A DNA stretch of 6,039 bases from Treponema sp. UBA2869 (GTDB taxonomy: Bacteria > Spirochaetota > Spirochaetia > Treponematales > Treponemataceae), in the NCBI GenBank assembly GCA_002350445.1, contig DEEV01000057.1, forward strand, positions 7,868 through 13,906. The letters are read 5' to 3'. Shown here one piece after another: positions 1 to 5,400 of this stretch. Within the stretch, counting starts at the first letter, position 1. Each line of letters opens with the position of its first letter. Both the position numbers and the translations under genes were made by a program. The notes below the pieces were generated by a model. That model had not been told where the DNA came from. It worked only from the letters and a program-made list of their open reading frames with translations, and did not search any database.

Positions 1-675
1 GAATCTCAAAAAAAATCAAAAGAACCGCTCGATATAGATACTTTATTATCGATTTATAACGCAACAAAGGCTATACCAAATCTAAGTTTTAATAACAATA
101 CAAGCTACACCACAATCGCATTAGGATTAAATCTTGGCTTATACACGAACGAGCCAAAACCATCTCCAATTCAGATTTCACCGGGATTTTTTCTTTCAAT
201 AAATTCCTTTAAGCAGGATAAAAAAATTGGATTTCATTTTGACACCGAATTTCTGCTTAGTCTTCCAGAAACAAATAATGATGACAGCAAAATTTCAAAA
301 AAAGATTCAGATGATTTTTCACTGGGATTTTCTCTGGCATTTTTACTAGGACCTTCTTTTAGATTTGGAAACCAGACAAAAATATTTCTTTCACCGGGAA
401 TTTCAACAGGATTAATTCTAGGCTTTGGAACCAGTTATAAAACAAATATTGGCAAACCGGTAGATAACACTTTCTTTCAGTATTTTCTTGGAATTGGAGG
501 AAATTTTACATGTGTATTTAAATCAGGTTTTTCAATAATAGTTCCGCTTGCCTTTTACCCCCTAAATTACTCTTATTCAAAAGAATGCATTTATAAAGAG
601 AAAAAGACGCTTGACGAATCATCATATTTTAACGGCAAAGTAAAATTCGGTTTATTTCTTGGAATTACACTTTAA
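1..675 (+). CDS. Partial hypothetical protein, probable outer-membrane beta-barrel (3' end only)
   Basis: An open frame runs from the first base to a TAA at 673-675, giving 224 residues with no start codon in view, so the 5' end lies outside the window. The protein has many short amphipathic stretches rich in Gly, Phe, Leu, Ile and Ser, separated by polar turns (for example around DKKIGFHFDTEFLLS, and LSPGISTGLILGFG). It ends in alternating hydrophobic residues (VKFGLFLGITL). That pattern is typical of transmembrane beta-strands, so a surface or outer-membrane barrel protein is inferred. I recognise no named family. Composition is strikingly AT-rich (about 30% GC in the lines I counted by hand), with many TTA, ATA and AAA codons, lower than the murC gene downstream. 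It probably belongs to a different transcription unit from murC, which has its own promoter just after this stop. Coding status is well supported; function is not. Confidence 0.72.
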   Translation, partial: ESQKKSKEPLDIDTLLSIYNATKAIPNLSFNNNTSYTTIALGLNLGLYTNEPKPSPIQISPGFFLSINSFKQDKKIGFHFDTEFLLSLPETNNDDSKISKKDSDDFSLGFSLAFLLGPSFRFGNQTKIFLSPGISTGLILGFGTSYKTNIGKPVDNTFFQYFLGIGGNFTCVFKSGFSIIVPLAFYPLNYSYSKECIYKEKKTLDESSYFNGKVKFGLFLGITL

Positions 676-684
676 CGAGCTTCG

Positions 685-713
685 TTGTCTTAAAACTGCG
701 ATTGTGATAAAAT
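685..713 (+). promoter_or_regulatory. Sigma-70-type promoter for murC, with extended -10
   Basis: The -35 TTGTCT (685-690) is followed by a 17-base spacer and the -10 TAAAAT (708-713). A TG at 705-706 gives an extended -10 element (TGA-TAAAAT). Transcription would be expected to begin about 7 bases after the -10, at about 720-721, which coincides with the ATG at 721. The short inverted repeat AACGA/TCGTT (674-678/682-686) overlaps the upstream stop codon and the first two bases of the -35. It is too weak to call a terminator. Confidence 0.6.
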
Positions 714-720
714 GCTTTTT

Positions 721-2235
721 ATGCAAAACGACGTTACTTCTTTACCCGAAAACATCCGCGGGGTTCATATACATTTTGTTGGAATCAAGGGAACCGGAAT
801 GGCAGCCCTTGTTGAAATTCTTTATCACAATGGAGCCATAATTACAGGCTCTGATGTTTCTGAACGTTTTTACACAGACGAAATTCTTGAAAAACTTAAA
901 ATAAAAGCTCTGCCATTTGCAAAAGAAAACATCACAGATAAAGTTCAGTATGTAATTTATTCATCAGCATATAAAACAGACAAAAATCCGGATTTAATTG
1001 AGGCAACAAGCCGTAATATTCCATGCCTTTTGTATACTCAGGCACTTGGAAGTTACAGCGGTCGTGCCTATTCCTGCGGAATATGCGGAGTTCACGGAAA
1101 AACTTCGACAACGGGTCTTACCGGAACAATTTTAAAAGAACTTGATTTGCCGGCCCAGGTTTTAGCCGGTTCAATCATCAACTCTTTTGGAGGAAAGTGT
1201 ACCTACACTTCACCGCTTATTTCTTCGATGCAGCAGGATAAAAAAAATATTTTTGTTGCAGAAACCTGTGAATATCAGCGTCATTTTATGTCTTTCTGCC
1301 CGCAAAAGATTATTTTAACTTCGGTAGAATCTGATCATCAGGATTATTATCCAACTTATGAAGACATAAGAAACGCGTTTGTTGAATATATTGAAAAGCT
1401 TCCTGAGTGCGGAGACCTTATTTACTGCGCAGATGACAAAGGTGCGTGCGAAACGGTCGAAATTGCACGCAAAAAACGCCCGGATATAAATTATATTCCA
1501 TACGGGGAAAATGCGGACGGAAATTACAAGCTCGTTTTTGGAAAAGTTGAAAACGAAAAAAATAACTTTACGCTCGGCAAAGCTGATTATGCACTTAAGG
1601 TTCCGGGGCGCCACGAAGTTCTGGACGCCTGCGCCGCCGTTGCTTTATGCTGCGAACTTTTAAAAACTTTTGGTAAAAATCCGCAGGAATATACTAAAAA
1701 AATTGCACAGGGTCTTTTAAATTTCAGCGGCGGAAAACGCCGAAGCGAAATTACAGGCCATTTTACTACCAAAAATGGAAACGACGTAATTGTAATTGAT
1801 GATTACGGACATCACCCGACAGCAGTAAAAACCACACTTGCAGGTTACAAGGTATTTTACAGCAAAAGAAAAATCATTGTTGATTTTATGAGCCACACAT
1901 ATTCAAGAACACAGGCGCTTCTTAAGGAGTTTGCATCAAGTTTTGACAGCGCAGACGAAGTGATTCTACATAAGATTTACAGTTCAGCTCGCGAAAATCC
2001 GGCTGATTTTACAATAACAGGAAAAACTCTTTTTGAAGAAACAAAAAAATGCTTTAAAAATGCATCGGATGTTCATTATTTTGAAGAAATTCTTGATGCG
2101 AAAGATTTTGTTTTAGCAGAACTTGAAAAGAAAGATAAAAAATACCCGGACGGTTACCTTTTTGTAACAATGGGAGCCGGCGATAACTGGAAAATTGGAA
2201 AAGCAATTCTGGAAACAAACAAAGAAGCACTCTAA
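721..2235 (+). CDS. murC: UDP-N-acetylmuramate--L-alanine ligase (MurC)
   Basis: This cytoplasmic ATP-dependent ligase adds L-alanine to UDP-MurNAc, the first amino acid of the peptidoglycan stem peptide. The three Mur-ligase domains are visible: an N-terminal nucleotide-fold with HFVGIKGTGM (residues 18-27), a central ATPase domain with P-loop GVHGKTST (123-130), followed by AETCEYQRH and SDHQDYYP (204-211), and a C-terminal domain with DDYGHHPT (360-367) and a terminal MGAGDNWKIG. At 504 residues it is slightly longer than typical MurC. The glycine pattern GIKGTGM and DDYGHHPT favour MurC over Mpl or the other Mur ligases. The usual HNxxNxxAA motif reads HEVLDACAA. I chose ATG 721 because an in-frame ATG at 712 overlaps the -10 box and neither start has a Shine-Dalgarno; 721 sits where transcription should begin, giving a leaderless mRNA. 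The gene is co-transcribed with yicC, 17 bases downstream. Confidence 0.93.
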   Translation: MQNDVTSLPENIRGVHIHFVGIKGTGMAALVEILYHNGAIITGSDVSERFYTDEILEKLKIKALPFAKENITDKVQYVIYSSAYKTDKNPDLIEATSRNIPCLLYTQALGSYSGRAYSCGICGVHGKTSTTGLTGTILKELDLPAQVLAGSIINSFGGKCTYTSPLISSMQQDKKNIFVAETCEYQRHFMSFCPQKIILTSVESDHQDYYPTYEDIRNAFVEYIEKLPECGDLIYCADDKGACETVEIARKKRPDINYIPYGENADGNYKLVFGKVENEKNNFTLGKADYALKVPGRHEVLDACAAVALCCELLKTFGKNPQEYTKKIAQGLLNFSGGKRRSEITGHFTTKNGNDVIVIDDYGHHPTAVKTTLAGYKVFYSKRKIIVDFMSHTYSRTQALLKEFASSFDSADEVILHKIYSSARENPADFTITGKTLFEETKKCFKNASDVHYFEEILDAKDFVLAELEKKDKKYPDGYLFVTMGAGDNWKIGKAILETNKEAL

Positions 2236-2252
2236 GGTGCGGAGGAAAAGTT

Positions 2253-3119
2253 ATGACATCAATGACAGGGTACGCATACGAAGAAGTATCTGAAAAAAAT
2301 ACAATAGTTTCGGTTGAAATAAAATCGGTTAATTCAAGATTTTTAGATTTAACAATAAATCTTCCGCCATATTTGAATCAGCTGGAAAGTTTTTTCCGTG
2401 CAAAAATAACAGAAAAAGTTTTACGCGGAAAAGTTGATGTTTTTATCCGCATTAAAGAACTTGAATCTGATGCAGAAATTTACGCTGACACAGGTGCCGC
2501 AAAAGCATATTTAAATGCAATAAAAAAAATTGCAGAAGCAACAGGCTTTGAAAATCAGGTTTCTCTCTCGCTTATAATAAGCCAGCCAGGCGTATTAAAT
2601 TCAAACAAAAGTTACGACGTAGATAAATACCGCGAGTTAATTGAACCTGTATTCAATTCTACACTTGCCAAATTTTGCAAAGACCGCGAACGCGAAGGTC
2701 TTAACATGAAAAATGACCTTACAGAAAAACTTAAAAAGCTTGAAAACTGCGCCGTTTTCTTTAAAGAATGGCAGCCAAAAATGGAACAGATTTTTAAGGA
2801 ACAGATTACTGCAAAATTCAATGAGCTTTTAGGTGAACACGTTGATGAAAACCGCATAATGACAGAAACAGCCGCAATGCTGGTAAAATATACAATTAAC
2901 GAAGAAATTGTGCGTTTAAACAGTCATATTGCCGCAATGCGCGACGAAATTGAAAACAACCCGGCCCCTGGCAAACGCCTTGATTTTATATGTCAGGAAA
3001 TGAACCGCGAAATAAATACAATCGGCAGCAAAAATCAGTTTGCAGAAGTTGGCGCTATGGTAATTACAGCCAAAGACAGCCTTGAAAATATCCGCGAACA
3101 GTCAAAAAACGTAGAATAA
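2253..3119 (+). CDS. yicC: YicC-family protein, putative endoribonuclease
   Basis: The 288-residue protein carries both hallmarks of the family. The N-terminal YicC domain opens with MTSMTGYAYEE and contains VEIKSVNSRFLDL and the RGKVDVFIRI segment (about residues 1-150). The C-terminal DUF1732 domain has EMNREINTIGSK (from residue 249) and ends with LENIREQSKNVE. Length matches the family norm of about 290. E. coli YicC is reported to be an endoribonuclease acting on small RNAs; the substrate in this organism is unknown, so function is by family only. The central part (about residues 130-200) is rich in Lys and Glu and probably helical. The start is fixed by a strong Shine-Dalgarno GGAGGA (2241-2246), 6 bases before the ATG. 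The gene lies 17 bases behind murC with no promoter between, so they form an operon. Unlike in many genomes, gmk does not follow it. I see no convincing terminator after the stop. Confidence 0.93.
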   Translation: MTSMTGYAYEEVSEKNTIVSVEIKSVNSRFLDLTINLPPYLNQLESFFRAKITEKVLRGKVDVFIRIKELESDAEIYADTGAAKAYLNAIKKIAEATGFENQVSLSLIISQPGVLNSNKSYDVDKYRELIEPVFNSTLAKFCKDREREGLNMKNDLTEKLKKLENCAVFFKEWQPKMEQIFKEQITAKFNELLGEHVDENRIMTETAAMLVKYTINEEIVRLNSHIAAMRDEIENNPAPGKRLDFICQEMNREINTIGSKNQFAEVGAMVITAKDSLENIREQSKNVE

Positions 3120-3135
3120 GTTTGTAAAAAAAACA

Positions 3136-3164
3136 TTGCTATACAGAAAATTCTAGCTTAAAAT
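3136..3164 (+). promoter_or_regulatory. Sigma-70-type promoter for the GGDEF gene
   Basis: The -35 TTGCTA (3136-3141), a 17-base spacer and the -10 TAAAAT (3159-3164) place the start of transcription at about 3171-3172, exactly at the ATG (3172). A second, consensus-like TATAAT follows at 3165-3170, but it would start transcription inside the coding sequence and has no good -35 at 17 bases. The geometry relative to the ATG is identical to that of the murC promoter: 7 bases from the end of the -10 to the A of ATG. Confidence 0.58.
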
Positions 3165-3171
3165 TATAATT

Positions 3172-4551
3172 ATGGATTTTCAAAACCTGGTAGATTCGTA
3201 TGACATGGCAGCCGCAGTTCTTTCTGTAGAAAAAACAGAAGATGGTCACTGGGGTGAAATTCGTATTGTGCGTGCGAATGAACAATACAAAAAAATTATG
3301 GGGCCAAATTATCGTGATGATATGCTGTATTCAGATCTCATCCCAAAGGAACCTAATTTTGAAGATTTTTGTTTCCGATGTGCCGTAAACAAACAGCATC
3401 TTCATTCATATGTTGTTACCAAATCAATGGGATTATGGACAGACGCTACTTATATCCCGCTTTCAAAATCCTACGATACAGAAAAACTCAGTTATTTTAT
3501 TTTCTATTTTGAATTTACAAAAGCACCAGAAGCAGAACGACTTTCTAATATTTCATTTGAAACTGCTCCATTTGTAGTTCAGACCTGTTTGAATCTTCGC
3601 GGAGCAAAAAACTTCTACGAAGCAATGAACACGGTAATTTGCGATATCCGTGATAAAACAGAATCTTTCTGCAGCTGTATCATTATGATTGAAAAGGAAC
3701 GCAAAAAATATGCACCGCTTTGTGCAAAATTTAGTGATCCAAAAATTACTATTGATAATTTTATGCCTTACCTGACCCCGGATGTTGTTTTCTCCTGGGA
3801 AGATACCTTAAAAGACACCGACTGTATTATTGTAAAAGATGATTTTGATATGGAACGACTTTCGAAGAAAAACCCGGTCTGGGTAAACAGTCTTCGTTCT
3901 GCAGGAGTAAAAAGCCTTATTCTTTCCCCACTTATGCAGGGACCAAAAATGTCTGGTGTTCTGTTTATTACAAACTTTAATGTTGAACAGATTATTCAGC
4001 TTAAAGATTATATAGAACTTACAGCCTTTTTCCTTTCTGCAGAAATTGCAAACAACGATCTTATGGAACGCCTTGAATACATGAGTAATATTGACACCCT
4101 CACAGGTGTAAAAAACAGAAATTCAATGAATTCGCGCGTAGACTGGCATGTAAAGAACAACTTTCCGGTTCATACTCCGTTTGGTGTAATCTTTGCAGAT
4201 TTGAATGGCCTCAAGCAGTGTAATGATAGCGGCGGTCACGAAGCCGGAGACAGACTTTTGAAACACGCTGCAGATCTGCTTAAAGAGCATTTTACTGAAT
4301 ATGAAGTTTACCGTTCGGGTGGTGACGAGTTTGTCGTTATTATGCCTAACTGTTCAAAAGATGATTTTGAAAAAGAAGTCGAAAAGCTTCGCAAAGATAC
4401 CGGCTATAATTCCGATATCTGCTTTGCAATTGGCGCAGACTGGAGTAACGATGGAAAAGATCTTCGCCAGTGCATGCATGTAGCAGACGAAGCTATGTAC
4501 GCAGATAAAAAAGAATTCTATCGTCAGCATCCAGACAAAGCAAGAAGATAG
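3172..4551 (+). CDS. Cytoplasmic diguanylate cyclase with PAS-like and GAF-like sensor regions
   Basis: The 459-residue protein should make the second messenger c-di-GMP from two GTP. The C-terminal GGDEF domain (about 303-455) begins with DTLTGVKNR, contains FADLNGLKQCND (metal and nucleotide contacts, D343) and the intact active-site loop RSGGDEF (GGDEF at 383-387), so it is predicted active. The product-inhibition I-site (RxxD, five residues before GGDEF) is not present; the equivalent residues are FTEY. Residues 1-120 resemble a PAS fold (VRANEQYKKIMG is the typical PAS opening). Residues 145-295 resemble a GAF domain (FYEAMNTVICDI, then SLILSPLMQG and SGVLFITNF). These two sensor calls are from pattern only, and the ligand is unknown. 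No membrane segment or signal peptide is seen. No Shine-Dalgarno precedes the ATG; the promoter position predicts a leaderless mRNA. It converges with the flagellar genes, so a motility link is plausible but unproven. Confidence 0.9.
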   Translation: MDFQNLVDSYDMAAAVLSVEKTEDGHWGEIRIVRANEQYKKIMGPNYRDDMLYSDLIPKEPNFEDFCFRCAVNKQHLHSYVVTKSMGLWTDATYIPLSKSYDTEKLSYFIFYFEFTKAPEAERLSNISFETAPFVVQTCLNLRGAKNFYEAMNTVICDIRDKTESFCSCIIMIEKERKKYAPLCAKFSDPKITIDNFMPYLTPDVVFSWEDTLKDTDCIIVKDDFDMERLSKKNPVWVNSLRSAGVKSLILSPLMQGPKMSGVLFITNFNVEQIIQLKDYIELTAFFLSAEIANNDLMERLEYMSNIDTLTGVKNRNSMNSRVDWHVKNNFPVHTPFGVIFADLNGLKQCNDSGGHEAGDRLLKHAADLLKEHFTEYEVYRSGGDEFVVIMPNCSKDDFEKEVEKLRKDTGYNSDICFAIGADWSNDGKDLRQCMHVADEAMYADKKEFYRQHPDKARR

Positions 4552-4565
4552 TTTTACCCTAACCT

Positions 4566-4603
4566 AAAAAAAAATACCTCTGTACGCCAACGACGCCAGA
4601 GGT
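4566..4603 (-). terminator. Rho-independent terminator for the flgG-flgJ transcript
   Basis: Read on the - strand, ACCTCTG (4603-4597) pairs with CAGAGGT (4582-4576) across a 14-base loop. After one A the hairpin is followed by nine T (complement of the A-run 4566-4574). Stem plus long T-tract is a standard intrinsic terminator. It ends only 15 bases from the stop codon of the convergent GGDEF gene, giving flgJ a 3' UTR of roughly 115-150 bases. The loop contains a direct repeat of ACGCCA (+ strand reading). Confidence 0.75.
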
Positions 4604-4616
4604 CAGATGTAAACAT

Positions 4617-4676
4617 ATAATTAAAGAGGTTATTTTATAGTAAAGACGGTTTTATTAGTCTTTACCCTTTAATTAT
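4617..4676. other. Long imperfect palindrome between convergent genes
   Basis: An outer perfect 10-bp stem, ATAATTAAAG (4617-4626) with CTTTAATTAT (4667-4676), encloses an inner perfect 8-bp stem, GTAAAGAC (4640-4647) with GTCTTTAC (4658-4665), around a 10-base loop. The two stems are separated by 13 bases on the left and 1 base on the right. Neither strand shows a good T-tract directly after it, so it is not called a terminator by itself. It may protect RNA 3' ends or act as a bidirectional stop. Confidence 0.5.
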
Positions 4677-4695
4677 TCAAAATTAAGAGGTTTTT
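4664..4695 (+). terminator. Candidate intrinsic terminator for the GGDEF gene
   Basis: ACCCTTTAATT (4664-4674) can pair with AATTAAGAGGT (4681-4691) around a 6-base loop, with one C-A mismatch and one G-U pair, running into a T5 tract (4691-4695, the first T of which can be the last paired base). The stem is mostly A-T, so it is a weaker candidate than the - strand terminator. Its left arm is shared with the right arm of the outer stem at 4617-4676, so the two structures cannot coexist. Confidence 0.45.
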
Positions 4696-4718
4696 CCCGA
4701 ACACCAGATTATTAAACC

Positions 4719-5231
4719 TTAGGCAAGGCTAAGATAAATCTGATCTGCAAGACCGAAGCCTGCATTTTTTGTAATTGCCGCAGCATATTCATCATAAAGC
4801 ATATCTTCATATGTCTGACGCGCAAAATCAGACTCTTCGCTGCGGTGAACAGTCTTGCGCATTTCTGAAAGCATTTGTTTTACAAAATAGTTTTCAAGCT
4901 CCATCGATTTTTCGTAAAGCTCTGAAGTTTTATCTATAGTTTTACTTTGAACATGAGGATTAGCCTGGTTTGCTGCAGCACCTTTTGGAGCTGAGCTTTT
5001 ATCCTGAACAGAATTAAAAGTACCTGCAAAACCTGTTGTATACTCACCGTTTAAACGTCCACGGTCTAAAATCTGCTCAGAAGCAACAGTTCCGTGTCCT
5101 TCATCCTGCGACTTAAAGCGTTCCAAAAGCTCTGCAAATTTTGCATTTTTGCTGGAAGAACGGGCGCTCTGTAAAGCTCCCTGACCACCAGTGATTCCGC
5201 TGTATGTATTATTTACCAATCCAATATTCAT
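4719..5231 (-). CDS. flgJ: Single-domain flagellar rod-binding protein FlgJ
   Basis: The 170-residue protein matches the N-terminal rod-binding half of FlgJ (about residues 100-170). Its core reads LYEKSMELENYFVKQMLSEMRKT, split here as LYEKSMELENYF and VKQMLSEMRKT, followed by FARQTYEDMLYDEYA and a C-terminal GLADQIYLSLA. FlgJ of this type caps or scaffolds assembly of the flagellar rod in the periplasm. The C-terminal peptidoglycan hydrolase domain found in enterobacterial FlgJ is absent, as is known for spirochaetes, so wall cutting must be done by another protein. Residues 1-95 are polar, Ser/Gly/Asn-rich and probably disordered. There is no Sec signal, as expected for export by the flagellar apparatus. 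I chose the ATG at 5231 because AGGAG (5243-5239) lies 7 bases upstream; an in-frame ATG at 5318 would add 29 residues translated from the GC-rich hairpin element and has no support. It follows flgG in the same direction, the order seen in Treponema. Confidence 0.88.
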   Translation of the reverse strand: MNIGLVNNTYSGITGGQGALQSARSSSKNAKFAELLERFKSQDEGHGTVASEQILDRGRLNGEYTTGFAGTFNSVQDKSSAPKGAAANQANPHVQSKTIDKTSELYEKSMELENYFVKQMLSEMRKTVHRSEESDFARQTYEDMLYDEYAAAITKNAGFGLADQIYLSLA

Positions 5232-5238
5232 AACAAAA

Positions 5239-5243
5239 CTCCT
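5239..5243 (-). promoter_or_regulatory. Shine-Dalgarno of flgJ, at the edge of a hairpin
   Basis: AGGAG on the - strand lies 7 bases before the ATG at 5231 and decides the flgJ start. Its upstream two bases (5243-5242) belong to the outer stem CTACCC/GGGTAG (5242-5247/5279-5284), so folding of that stem could affect ribosome access. Confidence 0.7.
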
Positions 5244-5350
5244 ACCCGGGGGCGTTGCGGGGGTGTCCCCCGCAGGGTGGGTAGAGCAAAACACCGACAG
5301 CAAGCTAAGCTTGTGCAAGGTGGTTTGCTCGCAGGGCGGTGCTCCGCCCT
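5242..5350. repeat. GC-rich triple-hairpin intergenic element
   Basis: This 109-base stretch is about 66% GC (72 of 109 by hand count) in an AT-rich region. It holds three consecutive hairpins. Hairpin A has stem TGCGGGGG (5256-5263) with CCCCCGCA (5267-5274), an 8-bp perfect stem with 3-base loop, inside an outer stem CTACCC/GGGTAG (5242-5247/5279-5284). Hairpin B pairs GAGCAAAACACC (5284-5295) with GGTGGTTTGCTC (5319-5330), 11 of 12 matched, around an inner CAAGC/GCTTG stem (5301-5305/5309-5313). Hairpin C pairs AGGGCGG (5333-5339) with CCGCCCT (5344-5350), 7 bp with a TGCT loop. No T-tract follows on the - strand, so none is a standard terminator. The composition and dense symmetry suggest a dispersed repeat inserted between flgG and flgJ, but copy number cannot be seen here. 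Confidence 0.6.
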
Positions 5351-5358
5351 CCCTTCAA

Positions 5359-5400
5359 TTTACTTATAGCTATCTGCTTACAGCTATTTGCTTATAACTA
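5359..5400. repeat. Three-copy 14-bp tandem repeat at the flgG stop
   Basis: On the - strand the units are TAGTTATAAGCAAA (5400-5387), TAGCTGTAAGCAGA (5386-5373) and TAGCTATAAGTAAA (5372-5359). The first TAG is the flgG stop codon. The unit length is 2 modulo 3, so the successive TAG triplets fall in all three reading frames. The copies differ from one another at 3 to 4 positions. Confidence 0.8.

Noticed and set aside
674..690. Terminator after the first gene (AACGA/TCGTT hairpin)
   Set aside because: The stem is only 5 bp, and the following bases form the -35 box and not a T-tract.
659..841. 60-residue + strand open frame overlapping the 5' end of murC, and one at 4301-4483 inside the GGDEF gene
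   Set aside because: Both are out-of-frame shadows of genes with clear conserved motifs.
1315..1614. 99-residue - strand open frame inside murC, and similar ones at 1587-1772 and 2612-2857
   Set aside because: They are antisense to strongly conserved coding sequence and have no family features.
3112..3155. TAGAAT/ATTCTA inverted repeat after yicC as a terminator
   Set aside because: A 6-bp A/T-rich stem with a 32-base loop and no T-tract is not credible; transcription from murC-yicC may read into the GGDEF gene.
5232..5318. 29-residue N-terminal extension of flgJ starting at an ATG at 5318
   Set aside because: It is translated straight through the GC-rich hairpins, gives a Pro/Gly-rich low-quality peptide, and the ATG at 5231 has a good Shine-Dalgarno.
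5284..5350. Possible c-di-GMP (GEMM-type) riboswitch upstream of flgJ, suggested by GCAAACC on the - strand next to a diguanylate cyclase gene
   Set aside because: Only that short match is present; the paired receptor motif and the GEMM helix layout are missing, and the hairpins form a different arrangement.
5242..5350. Integron attC site, considered because some Treponema carry integrons and the element is strongly folded
   Set aside because: No RYYYAAC/GTTRRRY core sites frame it, and it lies inside a conserved flagellar operon and not in a cassette array.
5191..5397. 68-residue + strand open frame across the flgJ start and the hairpin element
   Set aside because: It is antisense to flgJ and the repeat, with no Shine-Dalgarno or recognisable motif; it ends in the tandem-repeat region and looks like chance.
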